Of a stretch of DNA of 64,000 nt, positions 11,901 through 19,746 are shown in pieces (the first letter of the stretch is position 1; the number at the start of each line of letters is the position of its first letter). Below the pieces are notes generated by a model. The model worked only from the letters and a program-made list of their open reading frames with translations, had not been told where the DNA came from and made no database searches. A program made the translations under genes and the position numbers. The stretch is from the NCBI GenBank assembly GCA_949288715.1, contig CASELH010000010.1, forward strand, positions 1 through 64,000. Direction: 5' to 3'. The stretch is from an uncultured Bacteroides sp. (GTDB lineage: Bacteria > Bacteroidota > Bacteroidia > Bacteroidales > Bacteroidaceae).

Positions 11901-12172
11901 GGGGTTGCGCTCACCCATTCCGGCAAGCTCTTTATTTCCCAGTCGTCGGTCGCCTCAAAGCGCACTTCTTCTTCCGTGGCCTCGTAGGTCAGGTCCAGGT
12001 AGCTGTAGGCCAGCTCTATCCGGCTTGTTGTTTCGGGCGGTGTTGGCACAGGCGGATTGTCGGTGGGCTGTACGGGGCTGTCGTCTTTGCAGCCGAAAAC
12101 TATGGCCAGCAGGGCGCAGAGAAGGAGGCTTTCTGCCTGCCTCCGGATGGTGGGGAAAGAGTGCTTTTCCAT
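8930..12172 (-). CDS. large BACON-domain, leucine-rich-repeat lipoprotein
   Basis: A 1080-residue predicted lipoprotein: hydrophobic stretch then lipobox F-G-C (C28), followed by a proline-rich linker (about 34-47) and a BACON domain (about 50-140, with F-E-A-T-D-D-W-E-I and W-V-S-A-T-P). Residues about 140-680 are beta-rich and not recognised. After the motif R-S-A-D-G-D-N-W-S, which typically opens such arrays, comes an array of leucine-rich repeats of about 21-23 residues (about 690-1050; L-x-x-L-D-I-S-x-C-P-x-L pattern). The LRR half is visibly more AT-rich than the N-terminal half, which suggests a mosaic gene. BACON domains in Bacteroides are linked to surface glycan or mucin binding; no catalytic domain is seen. 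Likely surface adhesin or binding protein; function unproven. Confidence 0.8.
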   Translation of the reverse strand: MEKHSFPTIRRQAESLLLCALLAIVFGCKDDSPVQPTDNPPVPTPPETTSRIELAYSYLDLTYEATEEEVRFEATDDWEIKSLPEWVSATPTDGGEGTDICLTLSIEENPEYQERTGDVILATADGQDADTLTVRQFGISAYIPIDYEENKLTGFDPATGTVTLEYGDQKPTLRAGASIVIPTDSISYIRIVRQVSEDGNTLTLQTEEGDMTDVFVNQEFTLATTPVSRAVVTRGGGVRTTDERGVIHPVRITASMPDGSMRTLYDLEVQAATRATGDIINAGDDHPFFDRTYSADGETIADWGNARLKWEKCNHRLSVSGHFNFTFGMRTEMSDDGTVSVPKGELLGFWCYVNGAASAEMIMKLIAESEFDAGLNEAVLEDVLTARGFTFTFPVAGVPVTVNVNADIMVDAAIAADANAELTAGMSAGMDINAGFSYVYGSRSLEPIWTAPDPTFTLHKPELTAKANVDAHMSLYPKIRVRFFNFAGPDIAIKPYLLDHLEFDGRAGMEGENHAKWSNRLYYRTDLEANLALDFAGIPGWDWSSATMTISTPEQDLHRTPDKIELVSPENGSLQPENQPITVKFSVTDFSITGDNEASAEAAVQFIPSQGIVDASLGYSDENGEVTVQWTPDPETRANIHTKADMAKSLEAQVMGKDDRVISTTTFAPDFNRDREILEAFYRSADGDNWSRHDNWCTDKPLNEWYGIGATYDWETGEERVLSIDLDDVTGINGTADFRGMSRLQVISLGSVNINKRITTINVAGLSDLKYLDCENCELTSLNISGCNQLQKLWLNNNNLTELELSDCPNLEVLDCRNNQLEHFDFTKIPKIRSLAISDNPCEQVDISMLTELESLELGGEDMTKAPIMSANNQSITGLSCNGGKFESIDLSILPNLEVLSISEGAIQSIDITGHPKLQEVVLFRTQIEGALDLSDLQDLTTIRIRENYNLTSLDISNCPQVKEIMADGNEKLTTLSTANCANLESLRCDGNGMSSLDISYCPKMEFLTANNNNALKTLNIAGTGQVMWRLYDYQFISITISEADYNSSRFPGWGIYDTSVYQYPVSKDGWQYPQYIIVP

Positions 12173-12188
12173 GATGCCTATAATTTTG

Positions 12189-12219
12189 CAAAGGTAATTA
12201 TAAACTCATGAAAAGCAAA
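12189..12219 (-). promoter_or_regulatory. promoter of the BACON/LRR lipoprotein gene
   Basis: On the minus strand TTTG (12216-12219), exactly 19 bases, then TACCTTTG (12189-12196): a full Bacteroidetes promoter match, 16 bases before the ATG. Confidence 0.85.
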
Positions 12220-12292
12220 TTTTTCCCATAAAAAGTTATAAGGGTAAATAACTAATCATATTTGGCTTATGCGATGAAATGGGAATTTAACT

Positions 12293-12389
12293 GGCACACA
12301 GATGACACAGATTTTACGAGATGACCACAGATGCATAGCGAAAAAATAAAATCTGTGTAAATCTGTCTCATCTGTGTCATCTGTGTGCC
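12293..12389. repeat. long inverted repeat of CACAGATGACACAG words
   Basis: Perfect 18-bp arms, 12293-12310 and 12372-12389, enclosing further degenerate copies of ACAGAT/ATCTGT. It can form one long hairpin between the lipoprotein gene and rpsT. I found no second copy in the window. Confidence 0.8.
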
Positions 12390-12414
12390 GTCCCTGTACA
12401 CATACACACAAACA

Positions 12415-12456
12415 CATAAAGCAGAGGCCAGACAAATCACTTGTCCGGCCTCTGCA
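12415..12456 (-). terminator. intrinsic terminator of rpsT
   Basis: A 15-bp stem (12421-12435 with 12441-12455, one mismatch) with a 5-nt loop, lying 50 bases past the rpsT stop; the minus strand continues into a T-rich stretch. Confidence 0.8.
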
Positions 12457-12505
12457 CTCGTATGAAAGCCTTTATTTACTTATGGTTCTAAGTGGATGTT
12501 GTAAG

Positions 12506-12760
12506 TTATGCCAACTTATTGATATGCTTAGCCAGTTTCGACTTCAAGTTGGCAGCCTTGTTCTTGTGGATGATGTTCTTCTTAGCCAGCTTGTCCAACA
12601 GTTTGGTCACACCGGGAAGCATGTTCTGAGCTTCGGCCTTGTCGGTCGTAGCACGGAGTTTGCGCACTGCATTTCTCATGGTCTTTCCATAATATCTGTT
12701 GTGCAGTCTGCGCGTAGCGTCTTGTCTGATTCTTTTCAGTGATGATTTGTGATTTGCCAT
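12506..12760 (-). CDS. rpsT: 30S ribosomal protein S20
   Basis: An 84-residue, strongly basic, helical protein that binds 16S rRNA early in assembly of the small ribosomal subunit. The start M-A-N-H-K-S-S-x-K-R-I-R-Q and the R-N-A-V-R-K-L-R core are characteristic of S20; length is normal. It lies 38 bases downstream of tRNA-Glu on the same strand and is probably cotranscribed with it from the promoter at 12927-12957; a hairpin terminator follows. Confidence 0.97.
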   Translation of the reverse strand: MANHKSSLKRIRQDATRRLHNRYYGKTMRNAVRKLRATTDKAEAQNMLPGVTKLLDKLAKKNIIHKNKAANLKSKLAKHINKLA

Positions 12761-12798
12761 CTCGACTAATCTTTTTTAATTCGTTTATTTTTTATTTG

Positions 12799-12870
12799 TA
12801 GCCCCTGGGGGAATCGAACCCCCCTTTCAAGAATGAAAATCTTGCGTCCTAACCGATAGACGAAGGGGCC
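12799..12870 (-). tRNA. tRNA-Glu (anticodon TTC)
   Basis: A 72-nt cloverleaf on the minus strand: 7-bp acceptor (GGCCCCT with AGGGGCT, including one G-U pair), D arm, anticodon stem CAAGA/TCTTG with loop TTTTCAT, T arm of five G-C pairs around TTCGATT, discriminator A. CCA is not encoded. Confidence 0.95.
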
Positions 12871-12926
12871 GGGCCTTCAGTGGGCGTTTCCGCCCGTGCA
12901 AACCTCATTTCCTCGATTTGCGGTTG

Positions 12927-12957
12927 CAAAGGTAGGAACTATTTTTGAATTGGCAAA
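12927..12957 (-). promoter_or_regulatory. promoter of tRNA-Glu (and rpsT)
   Basis: Minus strand TTTG (12954-12957), 19 bases, TACCTTTG (12927-12934). Full match to the Bacteroidetes consensus, about 57 bases before the tRNA. Confidence 0.85.
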
Positions 12958-13384
12958 ACATTCTTTGCATTTTTCTCTGTTTTTTGTGGAAATGCCGCTG
13001 AAACGCTTGTGGCAGTGGGGCTAAGGCGATGGCTACACCTTATTAATATTATAAGGGCAGGCGGCAAGATGTCGAGGCACCGACCGGCAAGTCAGCCTGT
13101 CCTTCCGTATCTTTTTCCTCCCACCTCCGCCTCACTTTGTCCGCTCTTTTTCCTTTCCATAGCGAAAGCCCGCAAAAGGAGCAGGTAAGGACCGGGTAAG
13201 GAGATGGTAAGGAGCGGGTAGGGGGCGGGGGTGTAAAATGTTCTGCTTTGTTGGAGGAATGGGGTTTCGGCTGCTTTCCTTGCATGGTGTCTACATCCAC
13301 TTTTTTTGCTTGGGGAATTTCGGGTAATGTGCTGGTTATAAGTGGAATAATTTCAACAGGCATCTACATGCCAAGAACTTCCTG
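12958..13384. other. gene-free stretch with a purine-rich degenerate repeat
   Basis: No convincing gene. At about 13170-13233 the words GGAGCAGGTAAGGACCGGGTAAGGAGATGGTAAGG and similar repeat with a period of about 13-15 bases. Comparable GGTACGA/GGTAGAAGG words occur at 34200-34245 and CTGCTTCGTACC words at 51074-51170. Confidence 0.5.
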
Positions 13385-13415
13385 TTTGACAGGTGCCCGA
13401 TTTCCCGTATATTTG
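13385..13415 (+). promoter_or_regulatory. promoter of the GH30 gene
   Basis: TTTG (13385-13388), 19 bases, TATATTTG (13408-13415); a full consensus promoter giving a leader of about 65 bases before the ATG at 13487. Confidence 0.85.
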
Positions 13416-13486
13416 TTCGCCCCCTGCAGAAGAGGGAGGCAAACCGATAGTTACTACATTACTAACCCTTAAAACAACTCAAAACA

Positions 13487-14959
13487 ATGAATCTGAAAAG
13501 AAAGACTTTAAAAGAAGTAGGCTTCTTGTGTGCCTGCACGGCGTTGCCTCTGCTGGCAGCGTGCACCGCTTCGGGCGGAAATGAGGTGAGTGCGTATGTC
13601 ACTACTGCCGACCGCGATTACGACCTGACGAAAGATACCTTGAGCTTTACCACTGCGCCTGCCGAGGACGGGGTTGCGCTGGTCCGGCTGGATGCCGCCA
13701 CGCGCTACCAGGAGATGGACGGATTTGGCGCGGCCATCACGGGCTCTACCAGCTATAACCTCTCGCTGATGCCGGAGGAGGTGCGCCGGCAGTTTCTGGC
13801 GGAGACCTTCTCGCCGGACAGGTATGGCTTCAGCTACGTGCGGGTGCCCATCGGGTGCTCGGACTTTTCGCTGAGCGACTATACTTGCTGCGACACGCCG
13901 GGCATCGAGAACTTTGCCTTGACAACGGAGGAGACGAAGTACATCATCCCCACGCTGAAGGAGATACTTACCATCAATCCCGACCTGAAAATACTGGCTT
14001 CGCCCTGGACATGCCCCCGCTGGATGAAGGTGAAGGACTTGAAAACCAAGGAGCCTTTTGAATCGTGGACCAGCGGGCACCTCAATCCCGACTACTATCA
14101 GGACTACGCCACCTACTTTGTGAAGTGGCTGGAGGCCTTCAAGCAGGCGGGCATCACGGTGGACGCCATCACGGTGCAGAACGAGCCGCTGAACCATGGC
14201 AACTCGGCCTCCCTCTTCATGGGCTGGGAGGAGCAGCGCGACTTTGTGAAGACTGCCCTCGGCCCGGCCATCAAGAAGAACTTCCCCGAGGTGAAGATTT
14301 ATGCCTTCGACCATAACTACAATTACGACAACCTGCCCGACCAGCAGGACTATCCGCTGAAGATTTATGCCGACCCCGAGGCCAAGCAGTACTTTGCCGG
14401 GGCGGCCTACCACAACTATGGCGGCAACCGCGAGGAGTTGCTGGACATCCACGCCAAGGCGCCGGACATGGAGCTGGTGTTTACCGAAACCTCCATCGGC
14501 ACCTGGAATAAGGGCAACGACCTCATGCTGGCCTTGAACCGCGACATGGAAGAAGTGGGCCTGGGCACGGTGAACAACTGGTGCCGGGGCGTGATAGTGT
14601 GGAACCTGGTGCTGGACAGCGACCGCGGGCCTCACGGAGGGCCGGGCGCTTGCGCCACCTGCTACGGAGCCGTGGATGTGGACAACACGACGTACTCCAC
14701 CATTACCCGCAACTCCCATTACTACCTCATTGCCCACCTGGCCTCGGTGGTAAAGCCGGGCGCCGTGCGCATAGGCACCTCTGCTGAGGCTGCCGACGGG
14801 CTGATGTATTCCGCCTTCGAGAACGTGGACGGCACGTATGCCTTCGTGGTGAGCAACGGCGGCGACACGGCGCGCGCCATCACCGTGGACGACGGCACGC
14901 ACCGCTTCACGGCCGAAGTCCCGGCCAAGGGCGTGGCTTCGTACCGCTGGATGAAGTAG
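13487..14959 (+). CDS. glycoside hydrolase family 30 lipoprotein
   Basis: A 490-residue secreted glycosidase of family GH30 (retaining clan A enzymes such as beta-1,6-glucanases and glucosylceramidases). Lipobox L-A-A-C with C26 predicts an outer-membrane or periplasmic lipoprotein. The (beta/alpha)8 domain starts with the typical Q-E-M-D-G-F-G-A-A-I-T-G-S; acid/base E233 lies in V-Q-N-E-P-L-N and nucleophile E334 in F-T-E-T-S-I-G. A C-terminal beta domain (about 400-490) completes the family layout. It is monocistronic with its own promoter and no SusC/D next to it. A GH16 of the SusC/D locus at 51-57 kb could act on the same beta-glucan, but this is inference. Subfamily cannot be fixed by eye. 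Confidence 0.92.
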   Translation: MNLKRKTLKEVGFLCACTALPLLAACTASGGNEVSAYVTTADRDYDLTKDTLSFTTAPAEDGVALVRLDAATRYQEMDGFGAAITGSTSYNLSLMPEEVRRQFLAETFSPDRYGFSYVRVPIGCSDFSLSDYTCCDTPGIENFALTTEETKYIIPTLKEILTINPDLKILASPWTCPRWMKVKDLKTKEPFESWTSGHLNPDYYQDYATYFVKWLEAFKQAGITVDAITVQNEPLNHGNSASLFMGWEEQRDFVKTALGPAIKKNFPEVKIYAFDHNYNYDNLPDQQDYPLKIYADPEAKQYFAGAAYHNYGGNREELLDIHAKAPDMELVFTETSIGTWNKGNDLMLALNRDMEEVGLGTVNNWCRGVIVWNLVLDSDRGPHGGPGACATCYGAVDVDNTTYSTITRNSHYYLIAHLASVVKPGAVRIGTSAEAADGLMYSAFENVDGTYAFVVSNGGDTARAITVDDGTHRFTAEVPAKGVASYRWMK

Positions 14960-14986
14960 GCGCAGGGTTGCGGCACGATAAGAAAT

Positions 14987-15131
14987 GGAGGTGTGTCACA
15001 ACCCTCTGAACGCTTTCAAAATATGATAGGCGCGGATTTCGCGGAATAACGCGGATTTAATAAGCTTAATCCGTGAAATCCGCGTAATCCGCGCCTAAAA
15101 GAAAGCATTCAGAGAGTTGTGGCACACTCTC
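14987..15131. repeat. palindromic intergenic element, GCGCGGATT core, copy A
   Basis: A near-perfect long hairpin of about 145 bp. Outer arms 14987-15017 and 15101-15131 (GGTGTGTCACAAC... with ...GTTGTGGCACAC) surround a palindromic core 15027-15097 made of GCGCGGATT and AATCCGCG words with AAGCTT at the centre. Copies B (41229-41381) and C (57091-57243, core inverted) are also intergenic. Confidence 0.9.
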
Positions 15132-15153
15132 ATTTTGTTTCAGCCCGGAGGCA

Positions 15154-18101
15154 TCAATAGCCGAAGATGTCCTCTGTAGTCAGCTCGGTGACGGGGCCTA
15201 TCTTCTTCAAGGCCTCCATGTCAAGGTCTTGCTTGTTGCCGAGGATGCCGTAGTAGTACGTGCGTCCCTTCACCCACTGTTGCTGGAAGGCGGCCACGTC
15301 GTCCAGCGTCATGGCCTGGATGTCGTTGTACAGCTTGATGCGGCTGTCCACCGTCTGTCCCAGGTCTTGTGCGTTCAGGTAGCTCCAGATGACGCTCATG
15401 CCGGTGATGCGGTCGGTGCGCAGGCGGGTAATCATGCCGTCCTTGGCCAGGCGGAAGGCGTTTTCGGAGAGCGGCATGTTGTTGATGATGTCGTTGAAGG
15501 TATTCACCGCATCCATCAGCTTGTCGCTCTGCGTGGCAATCTGCGAGATGAAGTAGTAGTCGCGGTCCAGGTAGGTAGGCGCGTTCAGTCCGGCCCAGGC
15601 GGAGTAGGCCAGTCCGCGGCTTTCGCGCATTTCCTGGAAGACGATGCTGTTCATGCCTCCGCCGAAGTACTCGTCATACAGCTGGCGGGCAGGCTCGATG
15701 GCGGGGTCGAACTTCTCGTTCTGGCTGGAGTATTGCAGCATGTAGAGGTTCTTGGCGTCGTAGGGGGCCACGAATACGCGGGTTTCGGGCGTCTGCCGCA
15801 AGGCCACGCGGTAGGCGGGGGCAGGGATGTCCTTCAGCGCGGCGGGCGTGTGATGCTCTTTGTCGATGATGGCCAGCAGCTCGTCCTGCGTGCTGGGGCC
15901 GTAGTACAGAATGCGGTGCTTGTAGCCGCTCAGTCCGTGGATGCGGTCCACCAGCTGTTGCGGGTCGGTGCCCTTCAGCTCGGCCTCGGTGAGTTGCAGT
16001 TTGAGTGCATCGGGACCTGCCCAGACGTATTGCATCAGCCGGCTGAAGTTGCGGCTTTGGTTCAGCTTGGCGTCCTTGCGGGCTTTCAGCTGGTCGGCCA
16101 CGAGGTTGGTGTAGGCTTGCGGATTGACTTGTGCGTCGGCCAGCAGCTTCTCAAAGAGGGCCATGGCCTGGGGCAGGTATTCGTTCAGTCCGGTCAGGGT
16201 GACGTAGGTGCGGCGTTCGCCGGGCGACACGCTGAAGCCGCAGGCCATGCGGTAGAACGCCTGCTTCACCTGCTCGGGTGTCATGTCGCTGGTGCCCAGG
16301 TATTCCAGGTATTGGGCGGCGATGGAGAGGAAGCGGTCTTGCTCGGCCCCCATGTCGAACAGGTACACCAGCTGGAAGATGTCGTTCTCCTCGTTCTGCT
16401 TGTAGAGCACGGGGATGGCGCCGTCCTTAGCCGTGAGTTGCGTCAGGTCCTTGGTGTAGTCCAGGAAGACGGGCTCGATGGGCGCGGCAGCGGCGGCTTC
16501 GGCCTGAATCTGGGTGAGGAAGGCGCTGGCCGTGTCGCGGTTCATGGCGATGGGCGTGATGTGCGGCTTGTCTATCTTCTTTTCATTGGGGTCTTTGCCT
16601 TGGCGCTTGTAGATGACGGCGTAGTTGTCGTCGCGCAGATACTTGTTGGCCAGGTCTACCACCTGTTGCTTGGTCACCTTGGCAATGCGGTTCAGCATGC
16701 TGGCTTCATTGGCCCAGTCGGTGCCGTTCACAAACGATTGCACAAACCAGTCGGCGCGGCTTGCGTTGCTTTGCAGGGTGTATTGCTGATACAGCTTGAA
16801 GTTGTTCAGCGTAGCCTCCAGCAGGGCGTCGTCGAAGTCGCCGTCGCGCAGCTTCTTCACTTCGGCCAGCAGCAGGTCTTTCACCTCGTCGAGCGATTGG
16901 CCTGCCTTGGGCCGTCCGGCCATTTCAAAGGTGCCGTAGTCGGCCATCAGCGAGGGGTAGGCATAGGCGCTCAGTGTCTTTTGCTGTTGGGTCAGGTCGA
17001 GGTCTATGAGGCCGGCCTGTCCGTTGTACAGTATCTGGCCCACCACCTGCATCAGTTCGGCATCGGGGTCGGCGGCTGCGGGCAGTCGCCAGGCCAGGGT
17101 GACGTTTTCGGCATCGGGTCCCAGCACTTCGCGCACGATGGGGGCGGTGATGTCGCTTTCCTTAGGCAGGTTCAATTTAGGCAGATTGGGGTTGGGCTGC
17201 AGCGAGCCGAAGTACTTGTCGATGGTGGCAATCATCTGGTCGGGGTCGAAGTCGCCGCTGAGGCAGATGGCCATGTTGTTGGGCACGTACCACGTCTTGT
17301 AGTAGTTCTTGATGTTGGTGATGAGTTCTTGATGTTGGTGATGGAGGGGTTCTTCAGATGCTCCTGCGTGCCCAGCACCGTCTGCGTGCCGTAGGGGTGG
17401 TGGGGGAAGAGGGCGGAGAGGGTGGCCTCCCACACCTTGCGGGCGTCTTGCGTGAGGGACATGTTCTTTTCTTCGTACACCGTCTCCAGCTCGGTGTGGA
17501 AGCCGCGGATGACGCAGTTGCGGAAGCGTTCGGCTTGAATCTTGGCCCACTCTTCTATCTGGTTGGAGGGGATGTCCTCGGTGTAGCAGGTCACGTCGAA
17601 GCTGGTGTAGGCGTTGGTGCCGTTGGCGCCGATGGCGGCCATCAGCTTGTCGTACTCGTTGGGGATGGCCAGCTTGGAGGCTTCGTAAGAGAGGCTGTCT
17701 ATCACGTGGTAGATGGCTTTGCGCTCGGCCTCGCCGGTGGTCTTGCGGTACACTTCAAACTGCTGTTCTATCTGGTCGAGCAGCGGCTTTTCGGCCTCGT
17801 AGTTCTGGGTGCCGAAGTGCGTGGTGCCCTTGAACATGAGATGCTCGAAGTAGTGCGCCAGTCCGGTAGTCTCGGCCGGGTCGTTCTTGCCGCCCACGCG
17901 CACGGCTATGTAGGTTTGGATGCGTGGTTCGTCGGGGTTGACGCTCATGTACACCTTCAGCCCGTTGTCCAGCGTGTAGATGCGCGCCTTCAAGGGGTCG
18001 TCGGGTACGGTTTCGTACGCGTACTTCGGGGAGCAGCTCCCCAAAGCCAGGGCAGCCAGCACCAGGGCGGGCATGCCCAACATTTTCAGTAATTTGTTCA
18101 T
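15154..18101 (-). pseudogene. M16 family zinc metallopeptidase, frameshifted
   Basis: An M16 (insulinase/pitrilysin-like) peptidase made of two homologous halves, broken into two frames. The upstream part (from 18101) has a lipobox G-S-C (C23) and the zinc motif H83-Y-F-E-H87. The downstream part continues from N-I-K-N-Y-Y-K-T-W-Y-V-P through the second, catalytically inactive M16 half with the F-x-G-G-M-N-S-I-V-F-Q-E-M-R-E motif. The frame changes at a 20-bp tandem duplication (17304-17343). Removing one unit restores a single frame of 975 residues, the normal size for this family. As written, translation stops shortly after the duplication. It may be a recent mutation, a slippage-prone switch, or a sequencing or assembly artefact. 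A TATCTTTG element (minus strand, 18129-18136) precedes the gene. Confidence 0.88.
17304..17343. repeat. 20-bp perfect tandem duplication causing a frameshift
   Basis: Two identical 20-bp units (AGTTCTTGATGTTGGTGATG), 17304-17323 and 17324-17343, inside the M16 gene. Twenty is not a multiple of three, so the reading frame shifts; the two halves are otherwise intact. Confidence 0.95.
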
Positions 18102-18182
18102 AAATCTTCAGATGTTAGATTGACGGGGCAAAGATAAATGTTTTTTTCGTACCTTGTTCATTGCCAGGCGGAAATAACCGGA

Positions 18183-18326
18183 GGCGTGTCGAAATAGGTG
18201 TTGACTATCGCTTTGCTCTGTCATCCTGAACAAAGTGAAGAATCTCACATTTATTTATGCTTTTAGGAGATTCTTCGCTTGCGCTCAGACTGACAAAATG
18301 ATAGTCATACTGCATCTTGACACGCC
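18183..18326. repeat. palindromic element with TGTCATCCTGAAC core
   Basis: Outer arms GGCGTGTC (18183-18190) and GACACGCC (18319-18326) enclose TTGACTATC/GATAGTCAT and an inner imperfect stem 18219-18246 with 18267-18295 (GAAGAATCTC...GAGATTCTTC). The stretch 18102-18474 holds this and the next repeat but no gene. Confidence 0.75.
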
Positions 18327-18339
18327 CCTATTCCCCGTC

Positions 18340-18406
18340 CGGTAGCTTTCCAACGCCCGCCCGCTGGGGTAGTATCGCCACCGTGCGGGCGTTCCAACGC
18401 TGCCGG
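18340..18406. repeat. intergenic repeat with GGTAGTATCGCYACCGTG core, second copy
   Basis: Shares GGGGTAGTATCGCCACCGTGC and flanking AACGC words with 1826-1900. The GCCCGC/GCGGGC and AACGC/GCGTT words pair, so it can form a hairpin. Confidence 0.6.
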
Positions 18407-18474
18407 GCTGGGCCTCGCGGCTCAGCTTTTTTTATTACCTTTTCATAAAATAGGCGCTGCCCGGGGCATAAAAT

Positions 18475-18505
18475 TTTGTATTGCCTGCGGTTTGCACTAT
18501 CTTTG
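18475..18505 (+). promoter_or_regulatory. promoter of prfB
   Basis: TTTG (18475-18478), 19 bases, TATCTTTG (18498-18505). Transcription should begin near 18512, which excludes the in-frame upstream ATG at 18492 and supports ATG 18528 as the start. Confidence 0.88.
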
Positions 18506-18527
18506 CATGCTCAAAAACAACGCGTTT

Positions 18528-19646
18528 ATGATAACTGTCGAACAACTGAAGGATGTCCGCGAACGCACCGAAGCGTTGAACCGCTACCTGGACATCGAGG
18601 GAAAGAAGATACAAGTAGAAGAAGAACAGCTGCGCACGCAGGCTCCCGGCTTTTGGGACGACCAGAAGGCCGCCGAAGCCCAAATGAAGAAGGTGAAGGC
18701 CCTGCAGCAGTGGATTAACGGCTACAACGAGGTGAAGACCCTGGCCGACGAACTGCAACTGGCCTTTGACTTCCGCAAAGACGAGCTGGTGACTGAGGAA
18801 GAAGTGGACGAGGCCTATGCCAAAGCCCTCTCGGCCGTGGAGGCCCTGGAGCTGAAGAACATGCTGCGCGACGAGGCCGACCAGATGGACTGCGTGCTGA
18901 AGATAAACTCAGGCGCCGGAGGCACTGAAAGCCAGGACTGGGCCAGCATGCTGATGCGCATGTACCTGCGCTATGCCGAGACCCACGGATACAAGACCGC
19001 CATTGCCAACCTGCAGGAGGGCGACGAGGCGGGCATCAAGACCTGCACCATCGAGATAAGCGGCGATTATGCCTACGGCTACCTCAAGGGCGAGAACGGC
19101 GTGCACCGCCTGGTGCGCGTCTCCCCCTACAACGCCCAGGGCAAGCGCATGACGTCGTTCGCCTCCGTCTTCGTCACCCCGCTGGTAGACGACACCATCG
19201 AGGTGAACATCGAGCCGGCACGCATCTCGTGGGACACCTTCCGCAGCGGCGGCGCAGGCGGTCAGAACGTCAACAAGGTAGAGTCCGGTGTGCGCCTGCG
19301 CTACCAGTACAAAGACCCCTACACCGGCGAGGAAGAAGAAATCCTCATCGAGAACACCGAGACGCGCGACCAGCCCAAGAACCGTGAGAACGCCCTCCGC
19401 CTCCTCCGCTCCATGCTCTACGACAAGGAGATGAAGCACCGCATGGCCGAACAGGCCAAGATAGAGGCCGGCAAGAAGAAGATAGAGTGGGGCTCGCAGA
19501 TACGCAGCTACGTCTTCGACGACCGCCGCGTGAAGGACCACCGCACCAACTATCAGACCAGTGATGTGAACGGCGTGATGGACGGCAAGATAGACGGCTT
19601 CATCAAGGCCTACCTGATGGAGTTTGCGGGCGAAGGAGAAGCGTGA
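18528..19646 (+). CDS. prfB: peptide chain release factor 2
   Basis: A 372-residue class-1 release factor that ends translation at UGA and UAA. The coiled N-terminal domain is followed by the S-P-Y-N-A-Q-G-K-R-M-T-S-F recognition region (the RF2 S-P-F motif has tyrosine here) and the catalytic G-G-Q (244-246) in S-G-G-A-G-G-Q-N-V-N-K. The codons at the usual autoregulatory frameshift site read CTG GAC without an in-frame UGA, so this gene is decoded in one frame and lacks the programmed +1 shift of many bacteria. The start was set at 18528 because the promoter overlaps the more upstream ATG. Confidence 0.96.
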   Translation: MITVEQLKDVRERTEALNRYLDIEGKKIQVEEEQLRTQAPGFWDDQKAAEAQMKKVKALQQWINGYNEVKTLADELQLAFDFRKDELVTEEEVDEAYAKALSAVEALELKNMLRDEADQMDCVLKINSGAGGTESQDWASMLMRMYLRYAETHGYKTAIANLQEGDEAGIKTCTIEISGDYAYGYLKGENGVHRLVRVSPYNAQGKRMTSFASVFVTPLVDDTIEVNIEPARISWDTFRSGGAGGQNVNKVESGVRLRYQYKDPYTGEEEEILIENTETRDQPKNRENALRLLRSMLYDKEMKHRMAEQAKIEAGKKKIEWGSQIRSYVFDDRRVKDHRTNYQTSDVNGVMDGKIDGFIKAYLMEFAGEGEA

Positions 19647-19681
19647 TTCATGGCCGGTTTCACAAAGGTGATAGGCAAAGA

Positions 19682-19716
19682 GGGTGTGCCGTGCTAAATT
19701 GCATTTTGGCACACCC
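19682..19716. terminator. hairpin between convergent prfB and Abi_2 genes
   Basis: A perfect 9-bp stem GGGTGTGCC/GGCACACCC (19682-19690, 19708-19716) with a 17-nt loop. Probably a bidirectional terminator; its arms match those of the larger palindromic elements. No long T-run follows. Confidence 0.6.
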
Positions 19717-19746
19717 CCGAAAGAAAATGTGATGTTTTTTATGTGG

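Noticed and set aside
10094-12211. Open frame of 705 codons on the plus strand opposite the BACON/LRR gene
   Set aside because: Antisense shadow; no family pattern, no start signals, and the minus-strand gene has a lipobox, BACON and LRR domains plus a full promoter.
12293-12389. CRISPR-like repeat
   Set aside because: It is a single inverted repeat without regular spacers; no cas genes in the window.
13170-13233. Coding repeat or tandem minisatellite
   Set aside because: Units are degenerate and not in a sustained frame; treated as an intergenic repeat only.
15154-18101. Two separate M16 genes
   Set aside because: Both parts belong to one peptidase, and removal of one 20-bp unit rejoins them precisely.
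18492-18527. Upstream ATG extending prfB by 12 codons
   Set aside because: It lies within the -7 element; transcription starts after it.
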